A stretch of DNA of 64,000 bases from Hepsetus odoe (Eukaryota; Chordata; Actinopteri; Characiformes; Hepsetidae): assembly GCA_017165825.1 (NCBI GenBank), contig CM029393.1:2453520-2517519 (forward strand), read 5' to 3'. Within the stretch, counting starts at the first letter, position 1. Each line of letters begins with the position of its first letter. This document shows positions 9,901-21,479 of this stretch, one piece after another. The translations under genes were made by a program, and so were the position numbers. The notes below the pieces were generated by a model that did no database searches, had not been told where the DNA came from, and was given only the letters and a program-made list of their open reading frames with translations.

Positions 9901-12561
9901 ACTGGGGAGATATTACAAAGGTAGAAATTGAAAACAGACACCAAGTAAGAGGAAGAAGAAGAGGAGCAAGGAGGAACAGAATGGAATTTAACTAAAAAGA
10001 GACAAGCGGGTGGATTCTGTGGAGGCATCCAGGATGGAGGAAGAAATAAAAGACAAGAACAAGATAAACAAATGGGGAGAGAAACCAACAATAAGGCAGA
10101 ACAGCACAAGAATGTCATATTACCATTGAAAATCTATGATTACCCTTTTGGTTCACAAACTTTTGGTTTTTGGAAAGAACAAATCTCATACATTAGCCAA
10201 CTTGTGGTCATTGGTTTGCTAAACTGCAATTTTGAAGCAAACTCATCATTTTATATTCGCAGGTGGGCGAATTGACCATGGGCACCACGAAGGTAAAGCC
10301 AAGCAGGCACTACATGAGGCAGTGGAGATGGACCGGGCCATCGGACGAGCCGGTCTTCTGACAAGCACCCATGACACTCTGACAGTTATCACGGCTGACC
10401 ATTCACATGTCTTCAGCTTTGGAGGCTATACAATGCGAGGAAACTCCATCTTTGGTGAGATTTAGACCCTAATAATGTACACCTAGGGGAAGTGGTGGCT
10501 TAGTGGTTAGGGCGTTGGCTGCATGCTCAGAGGATTGGGGGTTTGAACCCCTTCCCAATAGGTTGCCCTGAGGTATCCTTAGTATCCTTACTAAGTATCC
10601 TTAGACTCCAGCACTTCCCCCGTGACCCTGCTTGGGACAAGTGGCAGAAAATGTCTGACTGACTAATTTACACCTAATCAAAGCTTGAGATGTTCTTTAT
10701 AGCAAATGGAGCCAATTGCAAAAATTTGTTCTTCGAAGTTTGTTTCTATAGTACAGGTTAACACTCTGCAAATGATAAATTTCATACAGAATCGAGTTAC
10801 CTAAGATACCTAACAAGTAATCATGACACTCCAAACTGCTTTGAGTGCATCACAGTTGAAGTAACTGCCATTTTTAAGCCATGATTGTTTGTACCATAGT
10901 TCTTATTTAAACTAGCCTGTTTGGCAGTATTGTTAAATCCATTAGCCTTATAGTTCTGGTTTAAAATCAGACCTCTGACATGTCTTAGCTGATCCAGGAC
11001 ATATGGGGTAATTATCAGGTAAAGTCGTTTTCTCTCTGCTGAATGTTTTTACAGCTTTACAGATTTGAGGTTAAACTGTGGTTTTTCTCTGCAGGTTTGG
11101 CTCCCATGATGAGTGATGTTGACCAGAAACCCTTCACTTCCATCTTGTATGGCAATGGCCCAGGGTTCAAGCTGGTCAATGGCTCGAGGGTCAATGTGTC
11201 GACAGTGGATTATCGTAAGTCAATTACCCTTTTTGTACCAAAACAGCATCTATTTATTCTATATTCTAATTCAATTAGAGTATGAGCGTATTCTAATCTA
11301 ACCTTGAATGACTTTTTACTTTGATACAAAAGAATATAGTCTAATAAAGGTGCACATTTTACTGCAACATTTATATTTTGTCACTAACTGCTATTTTAAA
11401 CAAGTAAACATTATAGAAATATTATATATAATATGCTATATACATTACAGTGACCTTTTTTTTATTACTTTGATTAAACAAAACAATAATAAGCATTTCT
11501 ATAGTGATATGAATTCCACTCTGAAAGGTAATATTTGTACCCTTTTTGAAATGATAACAATTCATCAAACAATAAAGGCTGCATGTAGCTTCTTTTATGT
11601 AACGAGAAAGCAGTAGCACACAGAAAGCTCCAATTCCACTTGCTGAGCCATTTTATAAGAGCCAAAGATGTGCTACTGATATTGGTAAAAATACATTGGA
11701 GTAGGAATGTCATACAGATGTCATACAGTGTGTTTTGTATAATGGATTTTCACTTGTTAGGATTCGGTTGAGGTGTATTTTTGTGTCCAGCTGCCTATGG
11801 TCTCTTTATGATCCGTAACGGAGATGTTGAAATTGCCTGTCTGCTCCAAGACATATAGTAAATGTCAGACTGCACAGCAAATGATGGATACAGAAAGAAA
11901 CAAAGACACTCTTTCTTTCTGCCTGAAAGCCCATAAGGGCACGACTCCACATGAAGAATATGTTTCTCTTTGTGTCTCAATCTGTTATTATTGGTACTGC
12001 ACAGTTCCATAGTCTGGCATAATGGGTTTCTTAACTATATTACTTCCCATTACTATATCTTAATCCTTGGAAATCAGTTGCAAGCAGCCATAGCAAAAAC
12101 ATGATGTAATTTTGTATGTTTCAGCTTCAGTGCATCTTATTATTTTTTCTTTTTTATGCAAAAACTCATCTTTTTTTGCTAACAAATTGAACAGGTGACC
12201 TCAGTGTTATCTACGGACTGGTAAATGTAAATTATGTCATCTTAATTGTAACTTTATAAGTAATATTTTCATCTAATTTTTCTCTTTGTTTATAGAGCAA
12301 AACAATTATCAGGCCCAAGCGGCCGTTCCATTAAGCATGGAGACACATGGAGGTGAAGATGTGGCCGTTTTCTCCAAAGGCCCGATGGCCCACCTGCTGC
12401 ATGGTGTTCAGGAGCAGAACTATATCCCTCACGTCATGGCCTATGCAGCCTGCATCGGCCAAAATAAGGCCCACTGCCGAGCTGGAAGTGGCGCTGCATC
12501 TTTCACAGTTGCTTCTCCCAGTCTGGCTCTGCTTATCACAGCCACCTGGCTACTGTGTTGA
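6756..12561 (+). CDS. alpl: Tissue-nonspecific alkaline phosphatase, 3' part
   Basis: Seven exons, 6756-6931, 7579-7719, 8011-8080, 8247-8381, 10263-10454, 11095-11214 and 12296-12561, join in frame to give about 365 residues plus stop. They correspond to roughly residue 163 to the end of the 524-residue human TNSALP. The enzyme is a GPI-anchored ectoenzyme that hydrolyses pyrophosphate, pyridoxal phosphate and other phosphomonoesters and promotes mineralisation. Visible residues are the threonine Mg ligand in VNHATPS, the catalytic arginine in DRDWYSD, the Glu and Zn ligands in VEGGRIDHGHHEG, the Asp-His pair in TADHSHVF and the final Zn His in METHGGEDV. TNSALP-like wording (VNHATPSAAYAH, MPPEAL, NNYQAQAAVPL) favours alpl over the intestinal type. 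The tail after AHCRAGSGAAS is hydrophobic and ends in WLLC, as for GPI attachment. The catalytic serine exon is not in the window. Exon sizes match the mammalian gene closely, from family knowledge. Confidence 0.95.
7579..7719 (+). CDS. alpl: alpl exon encoding VIMGGGRKYM...WTDRVKDK
   Basis: The acceptor is GGACAG and the donor is AAA/GTAAGG, both phase 0, giving 47 codons. VIMGGGRKYM is near-invariant in vertebrate alkaline phosphatases. NTS is a potential N-glycosylation site. Confidence 0.94.
8011..8080 (+). CDS. alpl: alpl exon encoding RGFYVWNKKDLLSINPSTADYLL
   Basis: The acceptor TCAACAG and donor CTGG/GTGAGT leave a glycine codon split in phase 1. The WNKKDL segment corresponds to WNRTEL in human TNSALP, where Glu is a calcium ligand; here the position is Asp. 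Confidence 0.93.
8247..8381 (+). CDS. alpl: alpl exon encoding LFEPGD...FYLLVE
   Basis: 135 bp between acceptor CTTTAG and donor GAAG/GTGAGA. LFEPGD holds calcium-site residues. VEVAIKILRKNPEGFYLLVE leads into the metal site, with the Glu that binds Mg in the last full codon. Confidence 0.95.
8382..10262. other. alpl intron of 1.9 kb
   Basis: No recognisable repeat copy or exon. A purine-rich stretch at about 9890-10090 produces a spurious minus-strand open frame rich in Ser, Leu and Pro. Confidence 0.6.
10263..10454 (+). CDS. alpl: alpl exon encoding GRIDHGHHEG...NSIF
   Basis: 192 bp between acceptor ATTCGCAG and donor TTTG/GTGAGA. It carries the Zn ligands of IDHGHH and TADHSHVF, the core of the active site. 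Confidence 0.96.
10487..10668 (+). repeat. tRNA-derived SINE in alpl intron
   Basis: Head GTGGCTTAGTGGTTAGGGCG (A box) and GGGGGTTTGAACCCC (B box), then CCCAATAGGTTGCCCTGAGG, then the 3' block CCAGCACTTCCCCCGTGACC and GGGACAAGTGGCAGAAAATG, with a TGACTGACT tail. The central block of the full copy at 41967 is missing. Instead a short AGTATCCTTA unit is repeated (10571-10606). Confidence 0.75.
10669..11094. other. alpl intron remainder
   Basis: No feature beyond a polypyrimidine tract and GCAG acceptor at the right end. Confidence 0.6.
11095..11214 (+). CDS. alpl: alpl exon encoding LAPMMSDVDQ...VNVSTVDY
   Basis: 120 bp between acceptor TCTGCAG and donor TATC/GTAAGT, phase 1 at both ends. ILYGNGPGF is a family landmark. 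NGS and NVS are potential glycosylation sites. Confidence 0.95.
11452..11610 (+). repeat. Dispersed repeat, copy 1 (paired with 24928)
   Basis: GACCTTTTTT, ACTTTGATTAAACAAAACA, AATAA, ATTTCTATAG and AATAAAGGC occur here in the same order and spacing as in 24928-25065. It lies in the last alpl intron. Family unknown. Confidence 0.5.
11611..12295. other. alpl last intron remainder
   Basis: AT-rich with no recognised feature. It ends in a TTTTTCTCTTTGTTTATAG acceptor. Confidence 0.6.
12296..12561 (+). CDS. alpl: alpl last coding exon, stop TGA
   Basis: The acceptor is TTTATAG at 12295. A second AG two bases later would break the frame, so 12296 is chosen. It encodes QNNYQAQAAVPL, METHGGEDVAVFSKGP (last Zn His), HGVQEQNYIPHVMAYAAC, and a 30-residue tail ending ALLITATWLLC typical of a GPI-anchor signal. 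The stop is at 12559-12561. Confidence 0.95.
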
Positions 12562-12794
12562 CCCCTGTAATGGTCAATTGGCCTCTAACTATATTTAGAA
12601 AAGTGACGGTCTGGTTTGAGCTGCTTGTGATGGATTTTATGTGTCTTTTAGACTAAGGGTGTTTGTTTTTATAGCAGGGCAATAGCATTCCAGCAAAGTT
12701 TGGTGATTTTCCACAATCAACACACAAAACAATGGCATTTTAGAAATGATACCTAATAATAACTACAATCATTAAACAGCAAATAGCCAATAAA
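12562..12794 (+). promoter_or_regulatory. alpl: Probable alpl 3' UTR and polyadenylation signal
   Basis: The first AATAAA after the stop is at 12789-12794, about 230 bp downstream. Cleavage would follow within tens of bases. Only the hexamer supports this. Confidence 0.5.
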
Positions 12795-15240
12795 TATTTC
12801 TACATTTAATATCTAGTTAAAATGAACTTGAAAATGTCACTCATTAAGAAGAAAAAGGGGCGTTTTCCTTTAAAGCGACTTCACTGCCTCCTCGATTTTG
12901 GACAACGATTTTAGATCAGGGTTTCCAAGGGCTATTCTGAATGGTTACACAGTCCACAAAATGGCTTTTTACTCTGAGGTCCTGTACCATAGCGACATAT
13001 TGGAATACACCATAGCCTTCTCATTGCTGAAGACATCAAAAACATCAGGCTGGGAATGCCCAAACATTTCACCACACAAGAGACACTGCCTGTTAGTGAA
13101 ACTAAAAATCATGGGTATCTAATTGAAACCAAGCTTGCAATGTGCGTCTGCAGTTCAGACACTTCACTCTAACCAGAACTGCACTAATTCCCTTTAACAA
13201 AGACTGAAGGAAAGGTGAAGGGTCCCAATTAAACAGGCCATATTGTGTACTGAACCCATTAAGATCAAAGGAAAGCAGCTAATTATGCTCTCTAAGCCTA
13301 GCTAACAATGTATTTCTTGGTTACTCGGATCACAGTTACAGCTGTAGTCTGGGGCTCAAGACCTAGCCAGCCAGAGCAATTAAGTCGGTGTGTTCTGTTA
13401 TGGCATGCCTTTAATGTGGGTCAGTGCTCTGGCATGCTATATCTGTAGCACACCTTGGAAATGATTTTACTTGGGTCACCTGGGTAGTTGCAAAGCATGT
13501 TTAACTCAAATTATCACTGGCCCCGATCAACACCATTCGCTTTGGCCTGCTGTCAGTCCTGTCGCTTTTTAACAAGTAGCGGCCACTCCCTTGACATATA
13601 GACAAAAGCATTGCTGTGGTTACTTCTAAAAGATAAAGCGGCCCCGGAGTTTTGTTCATATTTTTCTTTATTTGCATTAATTAAGAGGTTTGATAAGTAT
13701 ATTAGAGTAAAAATCATCAAACTGTGTTGGACTATGGGCCCTCTAGGAACTAAGTATCCTTAATTTAAAGCATCTGTGAACAGGTTTTTAGACTCTGGGA
13801 CCACCTTCTGGGGCATTTTGAAGCAGAATATTTTAAAGTGATTCAACAGAAATGATGACTGATGGCATGAACGATGTGCGTTTTTTTCTTTAAAGTCTGT
13901 GTTATCCACAATTTGTACAAAATCATGCAACCTTGTTTTAAACATTCTCAAACTGAACCGATCACCTATAAAAAATGGACCAAATCTGTATTTTTTTAGA
14001 TTTCGTCATTAAATGCACCTCACTATTATTCCACGGCGAAAAAAGTTCATGAGAATCTGAAAAACAGCAAATACTGTGATAAAGAAAAGTAATTGTAGAG
14101 TCAAATGAATAACTTTGGTGCCCCCAGTCAAATATCATTTTATGACTTATTGATTTTTTTTTTAGGTGAAAATATTTGTGCATTCTCTACAGGGAACACA
14201 CTTCCAAACATTAATGCTTATCAGTTGGGGGGAAAAAACTTCAAATGTAAGATTTTTGTGCACTTTTTTGCTAGAAAATGCTGAATTTTAGTCTGTTCTC
14301 TGTAGGGCATGGGTTCACATCTTTTCCCGTAGGTTATCCCATATATAATTTGATCCTCTAATAGTCCTATATTACAAAGTTAAATCTACCTCAACCAGAG
14401 TTTTACTTTATCTGACATTTATCTGAGGTGGCCAATCAAAAAAAAAAATTACATGTATTTTGTATATTTCCTGTATTTTCCTGAACATTGGCTACTAGAT
14501 GATGAAAAGATACCAGATGAAGTCTTTGGTTGGAAAACAAAACGAAACAAAATGTTCCCATGCCAATAAAACATGTTTTTTTCAAACATCCTGTATTGCA
14601 CACTTGTGGATAATTGAACAAGCTGTTTTGAATGACATTGCTAACTTCCTGTACACCATGAACCCTGCTGCAGGCAAGTTTTCCAGTAAAAAAAAAAAAA
14701 AGAAATTTCATAAGCTTATGTTGGAACACCAGCTGTTTATTGTAAGAAAGTGAACTTTTAAATGAAAGTCATCATATTTGCTCTGAATGGTTTATTAAGG
14801 CATTCAATTGATCAACTGACACATAAATGCTTGTTTTAAAGTAACATGAAAGAGATGGACTTGCCTGTGAAGTAGATTTGGGTTCACCCCAGATGAGGAG
14901 GCTAGAAGTTTACTTTATTATGAATCTAGAAGTAATCTTTGGTCCTTAAACCTTTAATGGACAAAGTGAACAAAGTGCACTTTCTTTTAAAGTCTGCAGA
15001 AATTTCACATTAAAATGAGAACATATGGGGTAAGATAATTGCCAGGCTCAGTGGAGTGGTTAGAGTGGAATGTGTGAAGCTACAAGCCTTGGCCTTGCAA
15101 AGTAAAGTGCTAGTTCTGGCAAGAAATGTGAGTGCTATATATATAAAAGATCAAAGTAGAATTTGGGCAAGAAAGAGGCCACAGATTTTTCATTATATAC
15201 ACATCACACCCTTTATATATGTATTATGTATTTAATAAAC
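12795..15240. other. Intergenic, no gene seen
   Basis: Only short, overlapping open frames. An A-rich run at 14688-14702 and TA-rich patches occur, but no exon, RNA gene or repeat was recognised. Confidence 0.45.
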
Positions 15241-15257
15241 ACACACACACACACACA
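15238..15257. repeat. Short (CA)n microsatellite
   Basis: About ten CA units. Confidence 0.8.
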
Positions 15258-15431
15258 TATCTTGGGCTGCTCATTGAATGAGAAAAGTAAGGACAGCAGT
15301 CAGTCAACAAAAGGTTATTAACACATTTACCAGTCAAAAACTGAAAACAAAATCTGCATGTATGATGCACGAATGTAAGATTTCTTGATATTGAGGAAGA
15401 TTGCTGTGTCTTTTACATCCTCATTGCACCC

Positions 15432-15484
15432 AAAATAAATAAATAAATAAACAAATAAATAAATAAGTAAATAAATAAATAAAT
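15432..15484. repeat. (AAAT)n microsatellite
   Basis: AAATAAATA units with a few substitutions. Confidence 0.85.
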
Positions 15485-16157
15485 CTCTTGGTGTAGAGTC
15501 ACAGACCTCAGTATGAAAAGTATAAAAACAGTTCAAACTTAAACAATAAAGCACAGCTATTAAAAACAAGATACAAATTTAAGAAAAAAACAGTTGTGAT
15601 ATAAATATGAATATGTACAGAAAAGCTCTTTATTATGACATTGTTGGATAGATTAGCTTTTCCTTACACTCCCTCCTTGGTGTTCATATTTTCTCGCATC
15701 CTTTGTCACAATTATTATAAGAAGCATTATACATAGACAAAAATGTATTATTTAGAAGATTTTTTTTTTTATTTGTGTTTTAAGTGTAAAACTGGGCCAT
15801 GCTAGATAACTTCCCGTGTGGGTTCTAACAGACAAAAACACGAACATTCCCACAAGTGACAGGTGTGGCCCCAATTCTGTCTGTGATGTAAAACTGAAAC
15901 ACTCTTTATGGAAAGCAAAATAATAAGTTAAGCCTCACCTGCCTATATAAAAAAAGGGAAAAACGCTTTAGAATAACACCAAAAGAGGTTAACAAAAAAT
16001 AAGGTACACTCATTTTCCTTCTCGATTTTGAATTTTGAAATGCTTTTACTGATATGTATTGAATGAAATGAGTCCTCCAAGACTAATGAGTCATGCAAGA
16101 CAAAAACCCTATGCACAAGAGTCTTTTTATTGAAGGAAAAAAAAGTGAAAAGTGAAA
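15485..16157. other. Intergenic, no gene seen
   Basis: AT-rich sequence with no named feature. Confidence 0.4.
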
Positions 16158-16366
16158 GTGACAACCCTTGTCATTGCGAGGTCACAGCACAGCACAGCAC
16201 AGCACACAGTGAACCACAACAAAATTGGACCTCTGCATTTAACCCATGCAAACACCGTGCAGCTATTGAAAGCACCCGGGGAGCAGTGACAGGGACGGTA
16301 CCTTGCTCAAGGGTACCTCAGGGCAACCTACTGGTGAGGAAATTGAACCCACAATCTTGCGATGAC
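16158..16366 (-). repeat. tRNA-derived SINE, antisense
   Basis: Same family and orientation as 5690-5925 (GTGACAACCCTTGTCATTG, a CACAGCACAG run, TTTAACCCATGC, GGTACCTTGCTCAAGGGTACC, GAAATTGAACCCACAATC). The CACAG unit is repeated more often here. Confidence 0.75.
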
Positions 16367-16785
16367 CATTGACATGAAGAAACGAATCTACATCTCAGAG
16401 TTAAAGCAGTTTAATAAATGTCTCCAAGCAGATGTGCAGGGCAACAGTTACCGGAAAAATTTAGTTGCAGTTATTTTTCAGTCACACCGGATATTGAAAA
16501 CCGATACTCAAGAAACAAACAGCCAAATATTGAATCTGACTTATTTCTATGGCCTGGTTCTTGTTATATTTTTATTTTCTTGTTATATTTTTATATATTT
16601 ATGCAAAATTCAAGGAAATTGTGAGAGTTCAAAAAAGTTCACAAAAAGTAACCAACATTTAGTTTAGTATTTGAAATAATTCTAAAAAAACAGCCTTATC
16701 ATAGCTCGGTAATTACATTTTTGCCCTGACCATGCACTGCAATAGAATCGTTTAAAAAATAAGAACTAATAAGGACCCCACTGCT

Positions 16786-16912
16786 CCCTGCGATGGGCTG
16801 GCGACCTGTCCAGGGTGCGTCCCCCGTCCTCGCCCTGTGTGCGCTGGGTTGGACACCAGCACTCCCCCGCGACCCCATTTGGGACAAGCGGCAGATAATG
16901 GATGGATGGATG
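16786..16912 (+). repeat. 5'-truncated SINE with 15-bp target duplication
   Basis: The body begins CTCCCTGCGATGGGCTGG and ends in ATGGATGGATG. It is flanked by the perfect direct repeat AAGGACCCCACTGCT at 16771-16785 and 16913-16927, the mark of target-primed insertion. It matches the 3' half of the full copy at 41967-42217. Confidence 0.85.
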
Positions 16913-16927
16913 AAGGACCCCACTGCT

Positions 16928-17814
16928 TTACTGGTTTATAGTCATGTGTCTGATCTCACGATCATTTCAATGTACATTTCAACATACACACACTCTGCCT
17001 GTCATTTTGAATAGTTTTGTTAATTCTATTTTTTGTCAGTTTGCCAGAATTTAACATTATCTAACAGACAGCTGCAAAACTGCTTACAAAAGCAATACCT
17101 TGAAGCCAGTCGTATTCAGTTTATCCCCTTGTTGTGATGTCAATCATCAGCACTCAAATCTTTCAGTGTTTAGTCACGGTTTGGCCCTTCTTAGAGTGTA
17201 ATTATTCTCCCCAGGTGTTTCTGGTTAGTTTTATGTGAATTTATACATCTTGTGTTCTTACTTTGCTGTACATTGCATTGTTGGTTGGTTTCAGTTGGTC
17301 TCTTGTTGCCTGTTCCATTATACTAACGGCTTTAGTCTTTGTGTTTTTTTTTTCTTGTGCGTTTATTTTACCTGTTGTGTATTTCCAAGTTTTAACCTCC
17401 CTCAATTTGTCATGGAGCCACCTCTTCTTTATATAACTGCCTACTTATGAACTCACCATTTCCACTAACTTATGCAAATTAAACAGGCTCAAGCATGCAT
17501 CTCGCCTCCTCACCTGCTCTTCGCACGTCACATTTACAAAGCACCCTTGAACCCAACAGCTTGAAAGATACGTGCATTCCAAAACATTATTATTTAGGAA
17601 AAACCTGTTCTTCATACCAAAGAAAGAGACCTTTGAAGCTACATAAGCAAAAATGTAATCAAATAGAATGCGGTACAAAAAAAAATAGTTTCATCATGTG
17701 GCTAATACAAGTAAAAAACATGCATGTGCCAGGAGATGGAAGAAAGACCATAAAAGCAAGTGATATGCTAAAATATTAAAATATTAAAATAAAATTAAAA
17801 TGAAAATAACCCAG
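16928..17814. other. Intergenic, no gene seen
   Basis: No recognisable gene or repeat. The minus-strand and plus-strand open frames around 17440-17780 have no family signature. Confidence 0.4.
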
Positions 17815-19307
17815 CCACTTGGGTTGCCAGTATATTTCTTCATGTGGTTCCAAGCCTGGATAAATGGGGAGATTTATATCAAGAAGGGCATCCTGTGTAA
17901 AACTTTTGCCAAATCAATATGTGGACAACTAAACAGTCGAGGGCTGGGTTAATAATGACCACCACCAGTGCTGTTTGCCTACAGGGTGGAGATTGGGCTA
18001 CTGTTTGCCAAAGGAGAAGAAGAACAGGAGGAAGGCATGTCCCGAGGCAAGAGGAGAGATGGAAGTGGAGAAGAAGGGTAGGAACTTTAAATGTTGGCAG
18101 CATGACTCCAAAGGAAGAGAATTAGCTGATATGATAGAATGAAAAAAGGTTGATGTTTTGTGTGTGCAAGAGACTAGGTGGAAGGGTTGTAAGGCCAGGT
18201 GTATTGGAGGAGGGTTTAAATTGTTTTATCATAGTGTGGACAGAAGGAGGAATGGGGTAGGTGTTATCCTGAAGGAAGAGTATGTAAAGAGTGTTTTAGA
18301 GGTGAAGAGGGTGTCAGAGAGGGAGATGAGTTTAAAGCTGGAAGCTGAAGGTGTGATAATTAATGTTGTTAATGTTTATACCCCACAAGTTGGTTGTGAG
18401 ATGAAGGGGAAAGAAGAATTCTGCAGTGAGTTAGATGAAGTGATGAAGTGTTAGATGAAGTGTTAGATGAAGTGATAGAGAGTGTGCCCAGGGGAGAGAG
18501 AGTAGTGCTTGGTGCACACTTTAATGATCACGTTGGTGAAGGGAACAGAGGTGATGAAGAGGTGATGGGTAGTTATTGTGTTATGGAGAGGAATGCTGAA
18601 GGTCAGATGGTTGTAGATTTTGTTAAAGGATGGAAATGGCTGTAGCTAATACTTATTTTAAGAAGAGGGAAGAGCACAGAGTGAAATATAAGACTGGAGG
18701 AAGATGCTCACAGGTGGATTATGTCCTTTGCAATAGTGTCAATCTGAAGGAGATTGGAGCTTGCAAAGTAGTGAGAGTTTAGCTTAACAGCATAGGATGG
18801 TAGTCTGTAGGATGACCTTGGAGGTCAAGAAGAGAAGGCAAATGAGGGCAGAGTCAAGGATCAAGTGGTGGAAGCTGAAGAATGATGACTGTAAGGTGGA
18901 ATTCAGGCAGGAGTTAACACAGGCACTGGGAGGTGTTGAAGAGTTGAAGGGTGTTGAAGAAAAAGGAGAATAAGGAAACCTGGTGGTGGAACCGAGAAGT
19001 CCAGGAGTGTATACAGAAGAAGAGGGAAGCAAAGAAGAAATGGGACAGTCAGTGAGATGAAGAAAGTAGCCCGGAGCAGATGAAGCACAGGGCAAAGAAA
19101 GCAGTGGCGAAGGCTAAAGATAAGATGTATGGTGAATTGTATGAGAGGCTGGACAGTAAGGGGGGTGAGAAGGATCTATACCAATTGGCTAGACAGAGAG
19201 ACAGAGATGGGAAAGATAAAGGATAGAAATGGAAACGTATTCACAGGGGAACGGAGCATGTTGAGCAGGTGGTAGGAGTACTTTGAGTGGCTGATGGTCA
19301 ATAAAAG
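17815..19307 (+). mobile_element. RTE-clade LINE, 5' part (endonuclease), decayed
   Basis: The leader (AAGAAGGGCATCCTGTGTAAAAC) and start VGTLNVGSM are followed by CVQETRWKG (18160), GGGFKLFYHSV, RRNGVGVILKEEYVKSVLEV, VVNVYTPQVGCE, LGAHFNDHVGEGNRG (DFNGHVG in intact relatives) and KEEHRV-type text. This is the AP-endonuclease half of a fish RTE-like LINE. Frameshifts and stops interrupt it from about 18125 on. It breaks at about 19307, where an L2 element is inserted, and resumes at 20903. Confidence 0.8.
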
Positions 19308-20902
19308 GTAAATATCCTCACTAGTCCTCCTGGACTTTAGTGCAGCGTTTGACACCATAGTTCCCAATATCTTACTGCACAGACAGGAAAACATGGCTGG
19401 TATAACAGGAATCCTTTCTTGTTTTAATTCATACTTGACTAACCATTATCTGTTTGTAAATGAAGAAATAACAGTTTGTACAAAAATTAGTTATGGTGTC
19501 CCGCAAGGCTCGGGGCTAGATCCCCTACCTTTTATATAATTTATGCTCCCTCTGGGTTCAGTTATCCAGAAACATGGAATCAGCTTCCACTGTTACGCTG
19601 ATGACACATAATTATATATTTCAGCCAAACCAGATGATAAACTTAAATTAAAAAAGACTGAGGATTGTATAAGAGAAATAAAACAGTGGATGTCACTCAG
19701 TTTTCTTATGTAAAATTCTGAAAAGACAGGTTCTTTTGCTTGGTCCTAAACTTGCTAGAGACAAATTTTCAGGAAACATTACTAAAAATAGCTTTTCTTC
19801 ACCTTAGAAAGATTGCTAAACTTAGAAGCGCACTCAGAATACATGATGTAGAGATATTGATAGGCTAGATATTGTAATGCCCTGCTGCCAGGATCTAGTT
19901 AAAGCTAGTTAAAGCCTTCATAAACTCCAGTTAGTCCAAACGCTGCATCACATTAGTCTGATATTATATAGACTTCACTGGCTTCCTGTAAAATTCCATT
20001 TTGACTATAAAATTTGTTTGAACTCAGACACACTCTCAGTATTTAAGTCCAGGCTAAAGACTTACTTGTTTAATCAGGCTTTTAGCAATTAATCTTCCTG
20101 TTAGTTAAAAGGTGCAGATCCAGGGGTTCACGGATACAGAGAATTACAGTGAACTCGGATGTTGGTGCTGCCGGGCCACCACTCTCAAATGATCACTCAG
20201 ATTTGTTGATGGTGGTGTTGGGGGACGCCAGTGTCTCAAGGTGCTCTTGTGTTTGTAAAACCCTCAGCTCTGTCCTGTCTAGTCAGGCTGTAATATCGAG
20301 TTTGCTGGAGTCACAGTAGAAATTCTAGAAATTCATGGTTTGCACAATGTGAGTCCAAAATCTCGATCTAGATTTAATTCCTTTCTTCCTGTTTGAGATG
20401 GAAGGCTGTCCACCACCTGTACGGTGGACAGCTTAGGCATTTCTGGAAAGCAAAGGCCTCCCAGCCAAGTCCATCAATGAACTCCATACTAGTATTAGAT
20501 ATATGATATTAGATATTATATTCACCAAGTTGATGAATCTACTATTAACAGATTTCTCTCCCAACCTGAACTTAAGATCAGCTACATCAGACTGGATCGT
20601 AGTAGAAACACCACTATTAGCTCACTGAACTTCCAATTACAGACACTAATGGACATTTTTACTGTAACTCAGGCTTCCCGGAAGTCATTGCTAAATTGAT
20701 TAATTTATGAAATGCACTTTCTCTTTCCTTCTTTCCTTCATTATTTCCAGTGTCGACCAGAGGAAGATTATTTCCTCCCAAGGTTTCTTCCTCCTGTTTT
20801 GGGGGTTTTTCCTTGCCTCTGTCACCCTGAATATACTCAATTGAGGCTAGGACCCAGATTCTGGAAAGCTGCTTTGTGACATATATAACTTACTTGACTT
20901 GA
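19308..20902 (+). mobile_element. L2-clade LINE fragment inserted in the RTE element
   Basis: Reading with frameshifts gives LDFSAAFDTIVPNILL (RT), ISYGVPQGSG, FHCYADDT (RT active site) and SLRLKTYLFNQAF near the C-terminus. A 3' UTR (GTCGACCAGAGGAAG, CAAGGTTTCTTCCTCC) and the TGACTTGACT tail follow. The 5' part, including the endonuclease, is absent, as is usual for truncated insertions. The element at 33311-36330 belongs to the same family in the opposite orientation. Confidence 0.8.
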
Positions 20903-21325
20903 CTAATGATTAAAGAGAATGAGAGAGAGAGAAGATTGGATGTTGTGAGGATAGGGAATCAGGAAGTGCAGCAAAAAAGCAAGATTGAATTATGGGCAGC
21001 AATGAAGAGGATGAAAAATGGCAAGGATGAGGCAGATGGAGATGGCAGTGGAGTTTCTGACCAGACTGTTTAACACAATCTTAGAAAGTGAGGAGGATGC
21101 CTGAGGATTGGAGACAAAATGTGTACTGGTACCAATTTTTAAGAATAAGGAAGATGCACAGAGCTGTAGTAACTATAGAGGGATAAAGTTGATCAGCCAC
21201 AATTTGAAGTTATGGGAAAGAAAGAAGTAGTGGAAGCTAGGTCAAGACAAAAGGAGAGGATTAGTGAACAGCAATATGGTTTCATGCCGAGAAAGAGCAC
21301 TACAGATGCAATCTCAGTCTGACAG
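20903..21325 (+). mobile_element. RTE LINE, continuation after the L2 insertion
   Basis: GAGAATGAGAGAG, then MKNGKDEADG, FLTRLF, RMPEDWRQN, VPIFKNKEDAQSC and QQYGFMPRKSTTDA. These are the RTE reverse-transcriptase segments expected after the break at 19307. The sequence ends soon after the KSTTDA motif. Confidence 0.8.
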
Positions 21326-21479
21326 TCAATACACAGCTACTCTTAATTTGCTCATATTTTACATTTTACAATAATACCATTGTATGCCCTTCAGCCATTG
21401 GCAATATTATATCGATTCATTTAAAGAAATGGGAACAAGTGTTTTACTGTGACAGACTGCAAAATATAAATGTGCCTAA

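Noticed and set aside
9876..10118. 80-residue minus-strand open frame rich in Ser, Leu, Pro and Cys
   Set aside because: It is the antisense of a purine-rich intronic stretch in alpl, without family signature.
15432..15484. Regular direct repeats considered as a CRISPR-like array
   Set aside because: It is a simple AAAT microsatellite. No repeat-spacer structure exists anywhere in the window.
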